NCBI RefSeq assembly: GCF_049852125.1
Contig: NZ_CP187532.1
Span: 2,294,001 to 2,358,000, forward strand
Reading direction: 5' to 3'
Length of the DNA: 64,000 nucleotides
DNA from: Senimuribacter sp049852125
GTDB taxonomy: Bacteria > Bacillota > Clostridia > Peptostreptococcales > Anaerovoracaceae
The notes under the pieces are model-generated. The model was not told where the DNA came from and made no database searches. It saw only the letters and a list, made by a program, of their open reading frames with translations. Shown here one piece after another: positions 15,840 through 24,677 of this stretch (position 1 is the first letter of the stretch; the number at the start of each line of letters is the position of its first letter). Made by a program: the position numbers and the translations under genes.

Positions 15840-17066
15840 TCACTTTTCTTCTAAATCCAACAGTTCTGCCGTCGCGTCATCAGATAATTCCGTCACTGTA
15901 CGCAGTTTGCTTCTGATCATTCGCGAGCGTGTTCCTACCAGCCGGTCTAAATCATCACCCGCTTGCGTAATCTTTTTCTGTGCTGCCATAAGCACATCCT
16001 CAAATTTCCCAAATTCATTCTTTACAGCGCCAAGAACGTTCCATACCTCACTGGAGTGTTTCTGAATAGCCAACGTTCTGAATCCCATCTGCAGACTATT
16101 GAGAAGCGCAGCCATCGTAGTTGGTCCGGCAATATTCACTTTATAATCTCGCTGCAATGTCTCTACCATCCCACGCCGGACAACCTCTGCATACAGTCCT
16201 TCAAAAGGCAAAAACATGATTCCGAAGTCGGTAGTGCGAGGAGGCTCAATGTATTTATCTCGAATATCCTTTGCCTCTGATTTGATCACCCTTTCCAAAT
16301 TCTTTCCCGCTGCTTCAATCTCTGCAGCGTCCCCTGCATCATATGCGTCTGCCAGGCGCGCGTATGCATCGCCGGGAAACTTTGCGTCAATAGGCAAATA
16401 TACTGTCTGATCATCGTCCCCAGGCAGCTTGACAGCAAACTCTACTCGTTCGTTGCCTGTACTTCTGGTGGTCACATTCTCCTCATATTGTTCAGGAGAC
16501 AATACCTGCTCCAAAATAGCGCCCAGCTGAATTTCTCCCAAAATTCCTCTGGTTTTTACATTAGAAAGTACCTTCTTCAGATCACCTACACCCACTGCCA
16601 ATGTCTGCATTTCGCCTAAACCTCTGTAAACCTGTTCCAACCGTTGACTTACTAATCTAAACGACTGACTGAGTCGGTCCTCTAAAGTCTTCTGCAGCTT
16701 TTCATCAACAACCTGCCGCATCTGCTCCATCTGCCGATTGTTATCCTCCGTCAATTCTCCAATCTTCTGCGACATCGTAGCTCTGATATTCTCTAGCTTT
16801 TGTTCATTCTCGATAGACATATGACTGAATCTCTCATGCAATTCCGCCAAACGAAAATCTTGCATTCTGGTTGTCTCTTTTTGATTTGCAACGATCATAT
16901 CTCCAAAAGTCTTAAACGAGTTGTTAATATATTGAATAGTTTCCACACGAGACGCTTTAATTTCCTTTTGTACGGCGCTAAATTTCCCGTAAATCAAAAA
17001 CAGCATCACCAGTGTCAAAACTCCAATCGTAAGCAATACAAATTCTACAATACTTATAATACCCAC
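15840..17066 (-). CDS. rmuC: RmuC-family DNA recombination/nuclease-like protein
   Basis: An N-terminal membrane helix (IVEFVLLTIGVLTLVMLFLIYG) is followed by a coiled coil (about residues 30-140) and the RmuC core, with KTRGILGEIQLGAILEQVLSPEQYEEN, VYLPIDAKFPGDAYARL and DIRDKYIEPPRTTDFGIMFLPFEGLYAEV. RmuC limits inverted-repeat recombination in E. coli and has a restriction-endonuclease-like fold. It is the first gene of the minus-strand group down to 11943. 408 residues is normal. Confidence 0.92.
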   Translation of the reverse strand: MGIISIVEFVLLTIGVLTLVMLFLIYGKFSAVQKEIKASRVETIQYINNSFKTFGDMIVANQKETTRMQDFRLAELHERFSHMSIENEQKLENIRATMSQKIGELTEDNNRQMEQMRQVVDEKLQKTLEDRLSQSFRLVSQRLEQVYRGLGEMQTLAVGVGDLKKVLSNVKTRGILGEIQLGAILEQVLSPEQYEENVTTRSTGNERVEFAVKLPGDDDQTVYLPIDAKFPGDAYARLADAYDAGDAAEIEAAGKNLERVIKSEAKDIRDKYIEPPRTTDFGIMFLPFEGLYAEVVRRGMVETLQRDYKVNIAGPTTMAALLNSLQMGFRTLAIQKHSSEVWNVLGAVKNEFGKFEDVLMAAQKKITQAGDDLDRLVGTRSRMIRSKLRTVTELSDDATAELLDLEEK

Positions 17067-17224
17067 CCTCTCTGTATTTCTTCATGAATTTCTCATCACA
17101 AACATACACTAATCTAAAATGGAGCTTAGCTCCTGTGTTGCACATCGGCTCTGCCTTCGCTTTTAGCTTGCCAGTCGCCGTGTGTAGACATTATACCATT
17201 CTTTGAAAGGATTAAAAAGTACAA

Positions 17225-18130
17225 ATGAATAATATCGCACATCTTTTATCCTGGATTTTTTTCGGCGACTTCGGTCTGCTTACCGTAACGCCTCAGTATT
17301 TATTTTTGGTACTATTTCCTATTATGATTTTCTTGGGATTTCTTGAACAAATACTGTCCCGTATCCCATTTCTAAAAAACTCTCATCCACTGGTTAACCA
17401 ATGCTTCTATATCGTCTTGGGATTAGGCTGTACCACTGCTGCTCTTACAGCCTTAGATACCGTGGATGAGCCGTCTATGCGCCGGCGTATGATCTGGATT
17501 CTGATTTTATTAGTACCTTGTTCTTCCCAGATTGCTCTGGCGGCAACCTTTGCCTGCATGGTCACCTTCCGGGTCTTTCTGGTATATCTGGTATTCTGCT
17601 TCCTTTTCATAATTCTGCTTCTGCTGATGATCGACCGGTGTTACCCCTTAAGCGACGGATTGGTCAGATATCAACAACAGGCTGCCGACTTTTCTTTGCT
17701 GCAAATTATCAGAAACGCTTTTCAAACTGTTGCCGCCACACTGCCTTCTTTCTGTGCCGGTAGCATCGCTATCAGTCTGGCAATGTACTTCGGTCTGCTG
17801 GACTGGCTTTCATCAGTCTGCGGCCCACTCTTAGAAAAACTTCTTCATCTGCCTCCGCAAGCAGCCAGCCTTCTGCTTTTAAATGTGCTGAAAAGAGATT
17901 TTAGCTCTGCGTCGCTCTTATCTGTGGCGGGAAACGGTACGTTTGACGCAATTCAACTGATAGTACTGCTGATCATGCTGACTTTTTCTGTCCCCTGCTT
18001 TAACTCCTCTATCTTGCTCTTCAAACAACAAAAGCTCCCCATGGCCTGTTTCATCTGGCTGGGGAGCCTATGTTTGTCTGTTTTATTTGGCAGAATCGTC
18101 TGCAGTATACTTTTGGTATGTTTTGTCTAG
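17225..18130 (+). CDS. Gate-domain membrane protein resembling the FeoB transmembrane part, without G domain
   Basis: A 301-residue polytopic protein with about eight hydrophobic segments. The stretch LGLGCTTAALTALDTVDEPSMRRRMIWILILLVPCSSQIALAATFA parallels the FeoB segment with a conserved Gly-Cys, 'NxxxRxxxI...PCSA' and a following helix; a second cysteine-containing stretch follows at SFCAGSIAISLAMYFGLL. There is no N-terminal GTPase domain and no GKT P-loop, so it is not a complete FeoB. A stand-alone ferrous iron or nucleoside-type channel is possible. The promoter TTGCCA-18-TATACC lies just upstream; the ribosome binding site (AAAGGA) is rather distant. Its 3' end overlaps the convergent gene by 48 bp. 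Confidence 0.65.
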   Translation: MNNIAHLLSWIFFGDFGLLTVTPQYLFLVLFPIMIFLGFLEQILSRIPFLKNSHPLVNQCFYIVLGLGCTTAALTALDTVDEPSMRRRMIWILILLVPCSSQIALAATFACMVTFRVFLVYLVFCFLFIILLLLMIDRCYPLSDGLVRYQQQAADFSLLQIIRNAFQTVAATLPSFCAGSIAISLAMYFGLLDWLSSVCGPLLEKLLHLPPQAASLLLLNVLKRDFSSASLLSVAGNGTFDAIQLIVLLIMLTFSVPCFNSSILLFKQQKLPMACFIWLGSLCLSVLFGRIVCSILLVCFV

Positions 18131-18544
18131 CAATTCTAATTCCAGTACCGCTTCCTTAAGCGCAAGCTGCATATCCTCCGCAGCTTCCTTAAATTCTCGA
18201 ATGACAAGTCCGCTGCCTCGATACTGCTTTTTATCCGTAATTTCATAAAATCGGATATTCTTTTCGCACAGCTGCAAAAAGGTATCTATACTTCTGCATA
18301 GCTGATTCCACAGCAGCTTTGCCTGGGTATCTTCGTCAGGAATGAGTATCTCAGCAATTTTCACAGCCGCTGCCGTCTCCATATGATTGCGAAAACGTCG
18401 GATATGTACGCCGAAATCTCTCTTTTTAAAGAGGCCCATTTTCCGGGCGTCGTTCATTGCGTTTGTAGTCGTTTCCTTATACGGATATACCACCTTTTGA
18501 TAATATTCTTCCACCTGCGCAATCAGAGCTTCTCTGTATTCCAT
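18083..18544 (-). CDS. Conserved-looking helical protein of unknown function
   Basis: A 153-residue, almost entirely helical and charged protein (MEYREALIAQVEEYYQKVVYPYKETTT...). I do not recognise a family. It starts 4 bp after the O-acetylhomoserine sulfhydrylase stop, so it is probably co-transcribed with that gene. Its 3' end overlaps the convergent membrane-protein gene by 48 bp. No signal peptide or membrane segment is seen. Confidence 0.65.
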   Translation of the reverse strand: MEYREALIAQVEEYYQKVVYPYKETTTNAMNDARKMGLFKKRDFGVHIRRFRNHMETAAAVKIAEILIPDEDTQAKLLWNQLCRSIDTFLQLCEKNIRFYEITDKKQYRGSGLVIREFKEAAEDMQLALKEAVLELELLDKTYQKYTADDSAK

Positions 18545-18548
18545 TTCT

Positions 18549-19838
18549 TTACTTCCTTGCCACTCTATTCAGAGCCTGATCAAAGTCCGCGATAATATCT
18601 TCAATATCTTCACATCCTACTGATACACGAATCAGTTCCGGTAAAATGCCGCCTGCGATCTGTGCTTCTTCACTAAGCTGTCTGTGGGTCGTTGACGCTG
18701 GGTGCAAAACAGAAGTTCTAATGTCGCCGACATGAACCACAATGCTGGCAAGCTTGAGGTTTTTCAGGAATTCCTCTCCGGCCGCTCTGCCGCCTTTCAC
18801 GCCGAAGGCCAATACGCCGCTGGCTCCCTTTGACAAATACTTCTGCGCTCTTTCATAATCATCATCTCCCGGTAATCCTGGATATTTAACCCAATCAGCC
18901 ATCGGATGGTTCTGCAGGAATTGCGCAAGAGCCAGAGCATTAGAACTATGCCGTTCCATTCTAAGATGCAGCGTATCCAACCCCTGGAATGTCAACCATG
19001 CGTTCATCGGAGACATCGTGCAGCCTAAATCTCGAAGCATCTGCGCCCGCAGCTTTACACAAAAAGCCTGTTCGCCGAATTTTTCATAAAATTTCAAACC
19101 ATGATAGCTTTCATCTGGTTCGACCATGCCAGGAAACTTATCAGCATATTTGTTCCAATCAAACTTTCCACCCTCGATAACCATGCCTCCTACGCTGGTA
19201 GCATGGCCGTCAGACCACTTTGTCGTGGAATGGGTAACGATATCCGCCCCATATTTCAAAGGTTGACACAGATAAGGGGAAGCCAGCGTATTATCTACTA
19301 CCAGTGGGACGCCTATTTCATGTGCCGCAGCCGCAAATTCTTCAATATCCAAAACTGTCAGCGCCGGATTACCAAGAGACTCCCCGAATAGAGCCTTTGT
19401 ATTCGGTCTCGCTGCCGCTATAATTTCTTCTTTTGACGCATTCTGATTGATAAACGTCGTTTCAATCCCCATCTTTTTCAGGGTTACACCAAATAAATTA
19501 AACGTTCCTCCATAAATATTTGCACACGCGATGATATGATCGCCCGCTTCACAGATATTCAACATGGTAATTAAATTCGCTGCCTGCCCTGCGCTGGTTG
19601 CAATTCCTGCCGTACCACCCTCTAAGGCCGCCATCTTAGCTTCCAACGCGTTTACGGTCGGGCTGCCCAATCTGGTGTACATGAAATCAGCGCTTTCTAA
19701 GTCAAATAGTTTTGCCACATCTTCTGCATCGTAATATCTGTAAGTTGTATTCTGCACAATAGGCAGCACCTGTGGATCCCCACTCTCTGCTGTATAACCT
19801 GCCTGAATGCATCTGGTATTGAATTTGTAATCTGACAT
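18549..19838 (-). CDS. O-acetylhomoserine sulfhydrylase / Cys-Met metabolism PLP enzyme
   Basis: ATG at 19838 (MSDYKFNTRCIQAGYTAE) follows GGAAGTG and replaces the longer frame to 19901. The 429-residue product has the family marks: TRLGSPTVNALEAKMAALEGG, the PLP-binding lysine in VTHSTTKWSDGHA and IRTSVLHPASTTHRQL near the end. It makes homocysteine (or methionine with methanethiol) from O-acetylhomoserine and sulfide. No SAM riboswitch is visible upstream. Confidence 0.92.
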   Translation of the reverse strand: MSDYKFNTRCIQAGYTAESGDPQVLPIVQNTTYRYYDAEDVAKLFDLESADFMYTRLGSPTVNALEAKMAALEGGTAGIATSAGQAANLITMLNICEAGDHIIACANIYGGTFNLFGVTLKKMGIETTFINQNASKEEIIAAARPNTKALFGESLGNPALTVLDIEEFAAAAHEIGVPLVVDNTLASPYLCQPLKYGADIVTHSTTKWSDGHATSVGGMVIEGGKFDWNKYADKFPGMVEPDESYHGLKFYEKFGEQAFCVKLRAQMLRDLGCTMSPMNAWLTFQGLDTLHLRMERHSSNALALAQFLQNHPMADWVKYPGLPGDDDYERAQKYLSKGASGVLAFGVKGGRAAGEEFLKNLKLASIVVHVGDIRTSVLHPASTTHRQLSEEAQIAGGILPELIRVSVGCEDIEDIIADFDQALNRVARK

Positions 19839-19970
19839 ATTTCCACTTCCTTGTTCTTTAATATATAGAAATATTTTATAACAACATGGCGATAAAATCA
19901 ATGCTTATTGGCGAGCTATGAGTAGAACGCCATAAAACGCAGTCAGAAATCTGCTGTCCCCGTCAGTCAG

Positions 19971-20123
19971 ACGCGCACCTATCACCAATTTTTCTTTGAA
20001 AAGTTGCGTTTTCTTCCTAGGACGCGCAGCTATTGCTGATCTTTTCTTAAAAAAATGCGCCAGTCTCCTGAAAACCGCAGCTATCTACATCTTTTCACCG
20101 CGGAAGTTGCGTATAGCCAAGTT
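19971..20123. repeat. Three degenerate 51-bp tandem repeats in a 524-bp gene-free stretch
   Basis: The word (C)GCAGCTAT or CGCACCTAT recurs at a spacing of exactly 51 bp (near 19974, 20025 and 20076), each followed by an A/T-rich stretch and a TTGCG-like word. Identity between copies is partial, so the array is old. The surrounding interval 19839-20362 between two minus-strand genes holds further TTGCG/CGCAA words but no gene, riboswitch or clear terminator that I can support. Confidence 0.5.
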
Positions 20124-20362
20124 CAGTCCCTTCTTTTGTATAAAAATTTGTATTATATTCCAATATATGGTATACATGTCCCTTCCAAGTAAAAGCTAAC
20201 TCTCTCAACGCGCAACTTGAGCTCAAAAAAACCCAATTACCTGCGTATTTTCCACCGCAAACGCAACTTTAAACATAAAAGAACCAAAAAGCTGCGCGAA
20301 AGTAGAAAAGAAAGCTACCCGCAGCGAAGGCCTCTCAACACCCTTTGTCAGATTATCTTCTC

Positions 20363-21373
20363 CTACATATCCTTCTTCTCTGTAGAATGACAAATTGCCG
20401 AAATCGCGCCAAAGCACACGCCCGCTACAGGCCAGATAATCCAGCTGTGTCCCCAGTTTCCGGTAATAAAGCTGTAGCTTACATAAATTGCTGCAACCAA
20501 CGGCCAGTAAATTCCGGCGATTCGCTCAACAATATCGCCACTTTTCTTATGGCTCGGTTTGAAATCCCCCTCCTGCAGCAAAACGCTTATGCAACTATGC
20601 TGTATACCTTGTATAATAAAAATCCATACCCCGCAAGCTACCATGAACAAAAGCAGAACCACCATCAGACTTTCCACCCGTGGATATCCATCTCCCAGTA
20701 TGGTTGTTACCACCGCTATCGGAACTACTGACGTAACGCACAAAATCACGCCCACAGCAATATTACGACCGAAAACAGGCCTCATTTCCTCCTTCATATT
20801 ACCGATAACCTTATCTACGCCCGGCTCCAGCTGAAAAACCTCCGTCTTCAAATACTCATACCGGGACATCCCTATGCCATTCATAATAAACAACCCAACC
20901 GCCACAGCTATACAGGCAAACAGCACAAGTATGCCAAAAGCATCCGCAACCGGTCTCTCACTTACACTGCTGAAGATAATCAACGCGGCAGGCGACATAA
21001 TGCACAGAAATACTCCCGCAGCAATCCCCTTAGCCCAACGCGCCATATTCGTAAGATAGTCCTTTGCATCTTCCATGTTTACTGTACGCATGGTTTCTTT
21101 TTTATCAAAAGAATTTCCGTCCAGGTTTTTCTCACGATCAAGGTCTTCGGTGTGAACAGCGCTTTCCAAACCCAGTTCGCCCATCAATTCATCTATGTTC
21201 CCAAACTCAGCAATCACTGTGCCGATAGCTTCATTCTCACTCTTTCCCATAGACCTTAGCTCCGTGTATTTATCCTCCATCATGGAAGCAAGCTCTACCT
21301 TAGCGCGACGAACCTCTGCTGTATCAGGCATCTGACTGAACATGCTCTCCAAATAGCTCATAATAATATCCAT
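20363..21373 (-). CDS. HAAS-domain (DUF1700-like) membrane protein paired with PadR
   Basis: The N-terminal 70 residues (MSYLESMFSQMPDTAEVRRAKVELASMMEDKYTELRSMGKSENEAIGTVIAEFGNIDEL) are a HAAS/permease-prefix domain, which regularly accompanies PadR regulators. Six or so membrane segments follow. Such proteins are thought to act in envelope-stress or transporter control. It lies 4 bp downstream of padR, in the same operon. The exact role is unknown. Confidence 0.8.
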   Translation of the reverse strand: MDIIMSYLESMFSQMPDTAEVRRAKVELASMMEDKYTELRSMGKSENEAIGTVIAEFGNIDELMGELGLESAVHTEDLDREKNLDGNSFDKKETMRTVNMEDAKDYLTNMARWAKGIAAGVFLCIMSPAALIIFSSVSERPVADAFGILVLFACIAVAVGLFIMNGIGMSRYEYLKTEVFQLEPGVDKVIGNMKEEMRPVFGRNIAVGVILCVTSVVPIAVVTTILGDGYPRVESLMVVLLLFMVACGVWIFIIQGIQHSCISVLLQEGDFKPSHKKSGDIVERIAGIYWPLVAAIYVSYSFITGNWGHSWIIWPVAGVCFGAISAICHSTEKKDM

Positions 21374-21377
21374 ACAA

Positions 21378-21710
21378 TCACTCCGTTTCTGTTAAAATAA
21401 ATTTCTCAATAACCTCTTTTGTTACTGCCCATTCCTCACACTTCTGCCGGTAATACTGTCTGCCCGCTTCCGTAATCCGATAATAAGTCCGCGGTTTCCC
21501 CCCAGACTCCGTTCCCGCAAAAGACTGAATATATCCATTCTTTTCCAATCGAGCAAAGGCAGAATATAGGGTAGTTTCCTTTATGATGTATTTTTCCCCG
21601 GTTCTTTCTCGTATCTTCCTAGATATGAGGTAACCGTAGGACGGCTCTGAAAGCAGTAAACATAGAATAATGGTATCATTGTAACCTCTGATGACGTCAC
21701 TGCTGATCAA
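21378..21710 (-). CDS. PadR-family transcriptional regulator
   Basis: The 110-residue winged-helix protein contains the PadR pattern ILCLLLSEPSYGYLISRKI, ETTLYSAFARLEKNGYI and GKPRTYYRITEAGRQYY. PadR repressors bind palindromes in their own promoter and respond to drugs or cell-envelope stress. A perfect 14-bp inverted repeat lies 27 bp upstream at 21737-21785 and overlaps the promoter. It is co-transcribed with the HAAS-domain gene. Confidence 0.92.
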   Translation of the reverse strand: MISSDVIRGYNDTIILCLLLSEPSYGYLISRKIRERTGEKYIIKETTLYSAFARLEKNGYIQSFAGTESGGKPRTYYRITEAGRQYYRQKCEEWAVTKEVIEKFILTETE

Positions 21711-21736
21711 TCCTGCTCACCTCTCATCTATTACGT

Positions 21737-21793
21737 CTGTCGTAGTAGTTTCTATAGACAAATCCTATCACAACTACTACGACAGGTCAAGTA
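21737..21793 (-). promoter_or_regulatory. padR promoter with 14-bp inverted-repeat operator
   Basis: CTGTCGTAGTAGTT (21737-21750) and AACTACTACGACAG (21772-21785) are perfect mirror arms 21 bp apart. On the minus strand a promoter (TTGACC, 17 bp, TAGGAT) begins just outside the right arm and contains it in its spacer. This suits autorepression by PadR. Confidence 0.75.
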
Positions 21794-21802
21794 GTTTCAC
21801 AC

Positions 21803-21846
21803 AAAAAAATCCGCGAAAATAGCGTACTGCTATAACACGGATACTA
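21803..21846 (-). terminator. Terminator of the aromatic amino acid operon
   Basis: After the last gene of the operon, ATCCG...ATAGC pairs with GCTAT...CGGAT and is followed by seven T residues on the minus strand. Confidence 0.75.
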
Positions 21847-21851
21847 TATAT

Positions 21852-22709
21852 TTAAAATTCATCTTCGTGTGCTTTGAAGAAGTCATAGTAACGGCGGACA
21901 TTAGACAGCTCCGTCCATCGGCGGGTGCAAACCGGCCGACTGTCTAAATCATAAATTCTCGCATTTCTGACCGCCAGCAAAAACGGTGAATGCGTGGCGA
22001 TGATGAACTGACAATTATAGAATCTGGCCGAGTCCTCTAAAAATCCGCAGAGCTCCTGCTGATACTCAGCCGATAAGCTATTCTCAGGCTCGTCCAACAG
22101 ATAAATCTGATTCGCTTCGATCTTATGAGTAAAATACATGAACGCGCTTTCTCCATTAGATCTCTCTGCCGCATTTCCAACCAGCGTACTGCGTATAAAA
22201 TTGGATTTTGTGCCGCGCCGCGCCGCGTTGACCTTCTTCAACTGTTCATAATCAGCCAGAGATTGAAGACGAAATCGAGAATTCTTCAGATTCAGATATT
22301 CCTTCGCCAACTTTTCCCGCTCGTTATCCACACCTTCGTTCATGGCACGAAGATCAAAGATATATTCAAAAACGTCGTCGCTGGTGATCACCGTAGCGTC
22401 CTGCCAGGAGGTCTGCCATTCCCATTGCAAAGTACATTGCTCTACAAAAGTATCGAAAAAGCTGCTCTTATTATATGGAGCTGATCGGGACGCTCTAAGC
22501 TTCTCAGCGATAACATTGATCAAAGTAGTCTTTCCTGAGCCGTTACCGCCGTAGAAAATCGTAACCGGATCAAAGGATATCCGATCCAGCTCCTTCGTGG
22601 GAAAAAGCCCGAAAGGATAAAAACTCACATAGTAGGTTTCCCGGATATCATTGAGAATCCTTTCCTCAGCGTCTATACCCGGAAGCGTAAAGGCTTCTAA
22701 ATACAGCAT
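21852..22709 (-). CDS. AAA-type ATPase (ABC/SMC-like, OLD-style) of unknown role
   Basis: A 285-residue ATPase with a Walker A at about residue 60 (FYGGNGSGKTTLINVI), an ABC-like NGESAFMYFTHKI, Walker B IYLLDEPENSLS and the His switch ATHSPFLL. It is a stand-alone ATP-binding protein of the AAA_21/RecF-like group, without a nuclease or membrane domain. ATG at 22709 has GGGAG in front and overlaps the ArsC-like gene by 13 bp. It is the last gene of the aro operon; I see no metabolic reason for that place. Confidence 0.75.
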   Translation of the reverse strand: MLYLEAFTLPGIDAEERILNDIRETYYVSFYPFGLFPTKELDRISFDPVTIFYGGNGSGKTTLINVIAEKLRASRSAPYNKSSFFDTFVEQCTLQWEWQTSWQDATVITSDDVFEYIFDLRAMNEGVDNEREKLAKEYLNLKNSRFRLQSLADYEQLKKVNAARRGTKSNFIRSTLVGNAAERSNGESAFMYFTHKIEANQIYLLDEPENSLSAEYQQELCGFLEDSARFYNCQFIIATHSPFLLAVRNARIYDLDSRPVCTRRWTELSNVRRYYDFFKAHEDEF

Positions 22710-23050
22710 CGCTTCTCCCATTCTGCTTCTTTAAAGCCAGTCAACACGAAATCATCGCCGATCACTAGCGGCCGTTTAACCAGCATACCGTCAGCGCCCA
22801 GCAATCTCAGTTGTTCATCTTCACTCATCGAAGGCAGCTTTTTCGCCAGCTCCATCTCCCTGTATATCATGCCGCTGGTATTAAAAAACCGTTTCAAAGG
22901 CAAGCCGCTCATCTGATACCAGACTGCTAAATCCTCATAAGACGGATGCTGCTCTTTAATGTCATACAGCTCATAATCGACACCCTTCGCATCCAGCCAC
23001 GCCAACGCTTTTTTGCAGGTAGTACACTTAGGATAACAATAAACTTTCAT
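22697..23050 (-). CDS. ArsC/Spx-family thioredoxin-fold protein
   Basis: A 117-residue protein MKVYCYPKCTTCKKALAWLD with the CxxC redox pair, NTSGMIYREM and the KRPLVIGDDFVLTGF segment typical of Spx/MgsR and ArsC-like proteins. It may act as an arsenate reductase-like or RNA-polymerase-binding protein; the short Gram-positive form is usually annotated as ArsC/Spx/MgsR. ATG 23050 has GGAAATGAGGG in front. It lies 7 bp downstream of aroQ in the aro operon. Confidence 0.85.
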   Translation of the reverse strand: MKVYCYPKCTTCKKALAWLDAKGVDYELYDIKEQHPSYEDLAVWYQMSGLPLKRFFNTSGMIYREMELAKKLPSMSEDEQLRLLGADGMLVKRPLVIGDDFVLTGFKEAEWEKRCCI

Positions 23051-23057
23051 AAAACCC

Positions 23058-23489
23058 TCATTTCCTTTCACACAAAATTTTTATCGCTTCTACATATCCG
23101 TCAAATCCCTTACCCATGACAGTAGCTACGCAAACCTGCCGCACATAGGATTTCTGACGGAAATCCTCTCTTTCGGAAACATCGGAAATATGCACCTCTA
23201 CAGTGGGAATTCCCACCGCTTTTAGAGCATCCAAAATCGCTACGCTGGTATGTGTGTACGCCGCCGGGTTGATGACAATTCCGTCATATTTTCCATAAGC
23301 CTCCTGAATAGCGTCCACAATCGCGCCCTCATGGTTAGACTGAAAAAAAGCGGCTTCCGCGCCTATGCGGGAAGCCGCGTCTCTTACCAATTCTAACAGG
23401 TCCTGATACGTAGCTTTTCCGTATATCTCCGGTTCTCTAATACCCAGCATATTGATATTAGGGCCATTGATTACCAGAATTTTCATCAT
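23058..23489 (-). CDS. aroQ: 3-Dehydroquinate dehydratase, type II
   Basis: The 143-residue protein has LVINGPNINMLGIREPEIYG, FFQSNHEGAIVDAIQEA, VINPAAYTHTSVAILDAL and VEVHISDVSEREDFRQKS, all hallmarks of the small dodecameric type II enzyme. It dehydrates 3-dehydroquinate to 3-dehydroshikimate. It overlaps the aroEK fusion by 4 bp and fills the one step missing from the rest of the operon. Confidence 0.96.
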   Translation of the reverse strand: MMKILVINGPNINMLGIREPEIYGKATYQDLLELVRDAASRIGAEAAFFQSNHEGAIVDAIQEAYGKYDGIVINPAAYTHTSVAILDALKAVGIPTVEVHISDVSEREDFRQKSYVRQVCVATVMGKGFDGYVEAIKILCERK

Positions 23490-24676
23490 TCCCTCTCCTC
23501 GTTATTGTTGATATAAAAGTCGCTCCAGTAAGAATACGCATCCTTGCGATCCTCATAGATCTGTTCCAGAGGCATAGACTGGGACAACGGTCTGCCGTCA
23601 GTCTCCAGCTTATCCAGATCCCTTTTGATCCAAATAACAATGCCGTTCTGCTTGATTATATTATAATTTATCTTCTTCTTCACGATACCGCCGCCGGTGG
23701 CAATAACCAATCCGGTCTGCACGCATGCCCTCTCCAGCATCTCTGTTTCCACCTTTCGGAAGTAGGATTCTCCCTTCTGCGCAAAGATCTCTGGAATAGA
23801 CATCCCCTCGTGTTCCACGATCATATCGTCGATATCCACAAACTTCCGACCCATTCTGACAGCCATTTCGCCGCCCAACAAAGTTTTCCCGGCGCCCGGC
23901 ATACCGATGAGGATCGCGTTTAGCGTCTCGCTTCTGATCTCGTCGATTACATTTTCAATTTCTTCCTCGTCGATTTCCCTGCCGGTAAAGAGTTCACTGG
24001 CTTCCTTCGCCTGCGCCACCAGCATTTCCAATCCGCCAGTAGCGGGCAGAGATTTTGCCATAGCATCCAATACCAGCTTGGTTTTATTCGGATTATAGAT
24101 CAGATCCACTACGCCCCGGCAATTCTTGAAATCATCCAGATTAACAGGCGCGCTCCCGTTGTGCGGAAACATACCTACCGGGGTGGTGTTAACGATGATT
24201 TCGCTGTCAAAATGCTTCTGAATATTTTCGTAGTTATTCTCGCCTGTACGGGAAATCACAACAATCTCGGAAGCGCCCAGATCAGATAATACAGCCTGTA
24301 CTGTCAGAGAAGCTCCTCCGCTGCCCAGTACCATGCACTTCATGCCCTTTACATCGATACCGCTATACCGTAGCAGACACGTAAAACCATAGTAATCTGT
24401 ATTGTAGCCTCTCAATTTGCCGTCTTCACCTCGAATTACTGTATTTACGCTTCCGATGGCCTTTGCTGTATCAGACAACTCGTCACACATGGACATGACC
24501 TTTTTTTTGTAAGGAATCGTCACGTTAAATCCGCCATAGGACGGATCCTGCAGCAATGTCTGCAGCTGATTTTCCTCAACCTCGCACAGTTGGTAAGGAT
24601 AATCCCCGAATTTGCCATGAATCATTGGAGAATAGCTGTGTCCCAGCTTACCTCCGATCAACCCGTATTTTTTCAT
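23486..24676 (-). CDS. aroE-aroK: Fused shikimate dehydrogenase - shikimate kinase
   Basis: The first 245 residues are AroE: KYGLIGGKLGHSYSPMIH, FNVTIPYKKKVM with the catalytic lysine, NTDYYGF, and a dinucleotide fold VLGSGGASLTVQAVL. From about residue 250 an AroK domain follows with Walker A LIGMPGAGKTLLGGEMA, DIDDMIVEHEGMSIPEIF, ATGGGIV and DGRPLS. The protein thus carries two consecutive steps, 3-dehydroshikimate to shikimate 3-phosphate. Separate proteins are commoner; the fusion is known in some Clostridia. No frameshift is involved. Confidence 0.95.
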   Translation of the reverse strand: MKKYGLIGGKLGHSYSPMIHGKFGDYPYQLCEVEENQLQTLLQDPSYGGFNVTIPYKKKVMSMCDELSDTAKAIGSVNTVIRGEDGKLRGYNTDYYGFTCLLRYSGIDVKGMKCMVLGSGGASLTVQAVLSDLGASEIVVISRTGENNYENIQKHFDSEIIVNTTPVGMFPHNGSAPVNLDDFKNCRGVVDLIYNPNKTKLVLDAMAKSLPATGGLEMLVAQAKEASELFTGREIDEEEIENVIDEIRSETLNAILIGMPGAGKTLLGGEMAVRMGRKFVDIDDMIVEHEGMSIPEIFAQKGESYFRKVETEMLERACVQTGLVIATGGGIVKKKINYNIIKQNGIVIWIKRDLDKLETDGRPLSQSMPLEQIYEDRKDAYSYWSDFYINNNEERE

Positions 24677-24677
24677 T

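Noticed and set aside
17225..18130. Complete FeoB iron transporter
   Set aside because: No GTPase domain or P-loop, and no FeoA nearby.
19839..20362. SAM riboswitch or T-box upstream of the O-acetylhomoserine sulfhydrylase
   Set aside because: No S-box core words or T-box word were found on the minus strand in this gap.
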